Below, piece after piece: positions 62,412 through 64,000 of a stretch of 64,000 nt of DNA. Where the stretch lies: positions 322,784-386,783 of the forward strand of contig NZ_JACIEV010000004.1 of the NCBI RefSeq assembly GCF_014197105.1. Direction: 5' to 3'. Under the pieces are notes generated by a model. That model had not been told where the DNA came from. It was given only the letters and a program-made list of their open reading frames with translations, and ran no database searches. This stretch comes from Sphingomonas jinjuensis (GTDB taxonomy: Bacteria; Pseudomonadota; Alphaproteobacteria; Sphingomonadales; Sphingomonadaceae). Every line of letters begins with the position of its first letter. Positions within the stretch are counted from its first letter, which is position 1. A program made the position numbers and the translations under genes.

Positions 62412-62710
62412 GCGACCGACTGCCCGTCGAGGCCCGCGGCGCACCCCGCCGCGGCGGGGGCGAGTACCAGGGTATGCCAATGGCCGATATGCGCAAGGAT
62501 GCGCGACCGGTCGCCGCTGACGACCAGCGACCCGGGCACGGGCCCGGGCCCGACGACCTGCGCGCCCGCCGCGCTGGCCTCGACGACCAGGGCGTTGACG
62601 CCGGCCCCGTTAAGACTGACCAGCATCATCCGGCCGGTCGCGGGCGGCCACGCCGCAACCACAAACAATCCCGCAATTCCCATCACTAATTGCGCGACAA
62701 ATACCGACAT
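62408..62710 (-). CDS. 100-residue hypothetical membrane-anchored protein
   Basis: A 100-residue protein with one N-terminal hydrophobic helix (MSVFVAQLVMGIAGLFVVAA), then a small Gly/Val/Ala-rich domain (RMMLVSLNGAGVNALVVEAS, GSLVVSGDRSRILAHIGH). It has a single Cys near the end and no family I recognise. AGGAGG lies close to the ATG, a strong start. Translational coupling with the chemoreceptor suggests that it works with it, perhaps as a sensing or binding partner; this is inference only. Confidence 0.65.
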   Translation of the reverse strand: MSVFVAQLVMGIAGLFVVAAWPPATGRMMLVSLNGAGVNALVVEASAAGAQVVGPGPVPGSLVVSGDRSRILAHIGHWHTLVLAPAAAGCAAGLDGQSVA

Positions 62711-62785
62711 CGGCGGGCCTCCTATCAGGCCAGCGCTAGTCCCTATTGGTTAACGAAATCAGCGTCCGCTGCAGTACCCAGCGAC

Positions 62786-62819
62786 GGGAAGGGGCTCGCG
62801 CCGGTCGCGAGCTCCTCCC
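62786..62819 (-). terminator. hairpin after katG
   Basis: GGGAAGGGGCTCGCG (62786-62800) faces CGCGAGCTCCTCCC (62806-62819) with one mismatch and one bulge around CCGGT. It begins 4 bases past the katG stop on the minus strand. A short T run is not obvious. Confidence 0.6.
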
Positions 62820-62823
62820 GGGA

Positions 62824-64000
62824 TCAGCCGTGGACGTCGTAGCGGTCGAGCATCATCACCTTGTCCCAGACCTTGACGAAGTCGCGCACGAACCGCGCCT
62901 GGCCGTTCGCACTGGCATAGATCTCGGCAATCGCACGCAGCTGCGAATTGGCACCGATGATCAGGTCGCAGCGCGTCGCCCCAAACCGCGCCTCGCCGCC
63001 ATCGCGCGCGACCAGCGCGAAGCGCGTGCCGGCCTCGTCGGCCTTCTTCCACTCGTAATCCATGCTCGTCAGCACGCGGAAGAAGTCGTTAGTCAACACG
63101 CCGACCCGATCGGTGAAGACGCCGTCGCGCGACCCGTCCCAATTCGCGCCCAACGCGCGCAGGCCACCCGTCAGCACCACCCATTCGGGCGCCGACAGCG
63201 ACAGCAGCGCCGCCCGGTCGAGAAACAGCTGCTCGGGCGACAGGTCGCCGGTGTTCACCTCGTCGAACGCCGGGTCGACATAGTTGCGGAAGCCGTCGAC
63301 GACGGGACGCAGCCATTCGAAGCTGTCGGCGTCGGTGCGCGCGTCGTCGGTGTCCATCCGCCCCGGCACGAAGGGCACGGTGACCGACGATCCCGTCTCC
63401 GCCGCCGCCCGCTCGACCGCGGCACAACCGGCCAGGACGATCAGGTCGGCGAGCGACACCTTCTTGCCGCCGCTCGCCAGCGCGCCGAAGTCGCCGGCGA
63501 TCCGCTTCAGATCCTCGACCACGGGCATCGCCCGCGCGTTGATCGCCCAGTCCTTCTGCGGCGCCAGCGCGATCCGCGCACCGTTCGCGCCGCCGCGCTT
63601 GTCGCTGTGGCGGAACGTCGATGCCGCGGAGAAGGCGGTGAAGGCCAGGTCCGATACCGAATGGCCGAGTCCCAGGATCCGGTCCTTCAAGGCGGCGATG
63701 TCCTGTGCGTCGATCAGCAGATGATCGACCGGCGGGATCGGATCCTGCCACAGCAGGTCGTCCTCGATCGTCCGCTCCTTGCCGAGGTAGCGCTCCTTCG
63801 GCCCCATGTCGCGGTGGGTCAGCTTGTACCACGCCTTCGAGAACTGCAGCGTAAAATAGTCGAAGTCGCTTAGGAAACGCTGGCAGATGTCGCGATAGAC
63901 AGGGTCGACCTTCAGCGCGATGTCGCTGGTCATCATCATCAGCGGGTGCGTCTTGCCCTCGATATGCGCGTCCGGCGTATGCGGCGCACTCTTGTCGACG
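62824..64000 (-). CDS. katG: catalase-peroxidase, C-terminal part (start beyond window)
   Basis: Bifunctional haem enzyme that removes hydrogen peroxide. Only the C-terminal 390 or so residues are present; the frame runs off the right edge (reading [20 protein letters not shown] just inside it). Recognisable KatG elements are [57 protein letters not shown] and [16 protein letters not shown], and the closing [14 protein letters not shown]. This covers the end of the catalytic domain and the haem-free C-terminal domain. The active-site Trp-Tyr-Met crosslink residues and most haem ligands lie outside. The gene ends at a hairpin. Confidence 0.95.
   Translation of the reverse strand, partial: VDKSAPHTPDAHIEGKTHPLMMMTSDIALKVDPVYRDICQRFLSDFDYFTLQFSKAWYKLTHRDMGPKERYLGKERTIEDDLLWQDPIPPVDHLLIDAQDIAALKDRILGLGHSVSDLAFTAFSAASTFRHSDKRGGANGARIALAPQKDWAINARAMPVVEDLKRIAGDFGALASGGKKVSLADLIVLAGCAAVERAAAETGSSVTVPFVPGRMDTDDARTDADSFEWLRPVVDGFRNYVDPAFDEVNTGDLSPEQLFLDRAALLSLSAPEWVVLTGGLRALGANWDGSRDGVFTDRVGVLTNDFFRVLTSMDYEWKKADEAGTRFALVARDGGEARFGATRCDLIIGANSQLRAIAEIYASANGQARFVRDFVKVWDKVMMLDRYDVHG

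Noticed and set aside
1..64000. CRISPR array, prophage, integron, tRNA or rRNA genes
   Set aside because: No regularly spaced repeats, phage or integrase proteins, or tRNA/rRNA-like stretches were found by reading the gaps and gene products.

Overview
This window is high-GC, densely coded chromosomal DNA that looks like a sphingomonad alphaproteobacterium (Sphingomonas or a close relative). The evidence is three TonB-dependent receptors, many type-B carboxylesterases, CsbD-type and EcfG-like stress signals, short GC-rich extragenic palindromes, ATGA-type gene overlaps, and proteins whose style matches that group. No rRNA, tRNA, CRISPR array, transposase or phage gene was seen. A penicillin-acylase-family gene is cut by the left edge and a catalase-peroxidase gene by the right edge.

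Layout. 0-8.4 kb: penicillin-acylase-like enzyme, a perfect 30-bp inverted repeat, then a galactoside-use locus on the minus strand (aldose 1-epimerase, TonB receptor, GH36 alpha-galactosidase). The receptor and the galactosidase share a repeated promoter module. 8.5-16 kb: small secreted protein, Mfd-family translocase, membrane chemoreceptor, CsbD-like stress protein, aquaporin Z, and a PHB-depolymerase-type esterase. 16-23.3 kb: lipoprotein and SDR on one strand, facing an MFS transporter and carboxylesterase, then an Hsp70-family ATPase and a phospholipase-D-family enzyme. 23.3-31 kb: an ABC transporter whose permease is fused to an M1 peptidase, an M24 peptidase and a DUF885 protein. 31-33 kb: a subclass B3 metallo-beta-lactamase with Glu in place of the first zinc His, divergent from an AmpR-like LysR regulator. 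33-36 kb: DUF485, acetate-type symporter and MHS transporter operon. 36-40.6 kb: serine acetyltransferase, class I amidotransferase and lipoprotein with overlapping ends; a spermidine-synthase-like protein; a cold-shock protein; a TMEM175-type channel.

40.6-57.8 kb is an accessory catabolic region: three TonB receptor/esterase/dehydrogenase groups with an acyl-CoA ligase, GMC oxidoreductase, D-lactate-dehydrogenase-type flavoprotein, SDR, MFS transporter and TetR, AraC and GntR regulators. A palindromic operator (CCTATC-N-GATAGG type) recurs before the TonB receptor, before the AraC-GntR pair and before the flavoprotein operon. This outlines a small local regulon probably run by the GntR protein. 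The substrate is not evident, but ester cleavage, alcohol oxidation and CoA activation are all represented.

57.8-64 kb: a four-gene overlapping operon (TspO, DCC-family protein, DUF427, photolyase) behind a possible EcfG promoter, a second membrane chemoreceptor coupled to a 100-residue membrane protein, and katG. The strongest leads for follow-up are the Glu-variant B3 beta-lactamase with its regulator, the palindromic operator set around the coupled AraC/GntR pair, and the shared promoter module of the galactoside locus.
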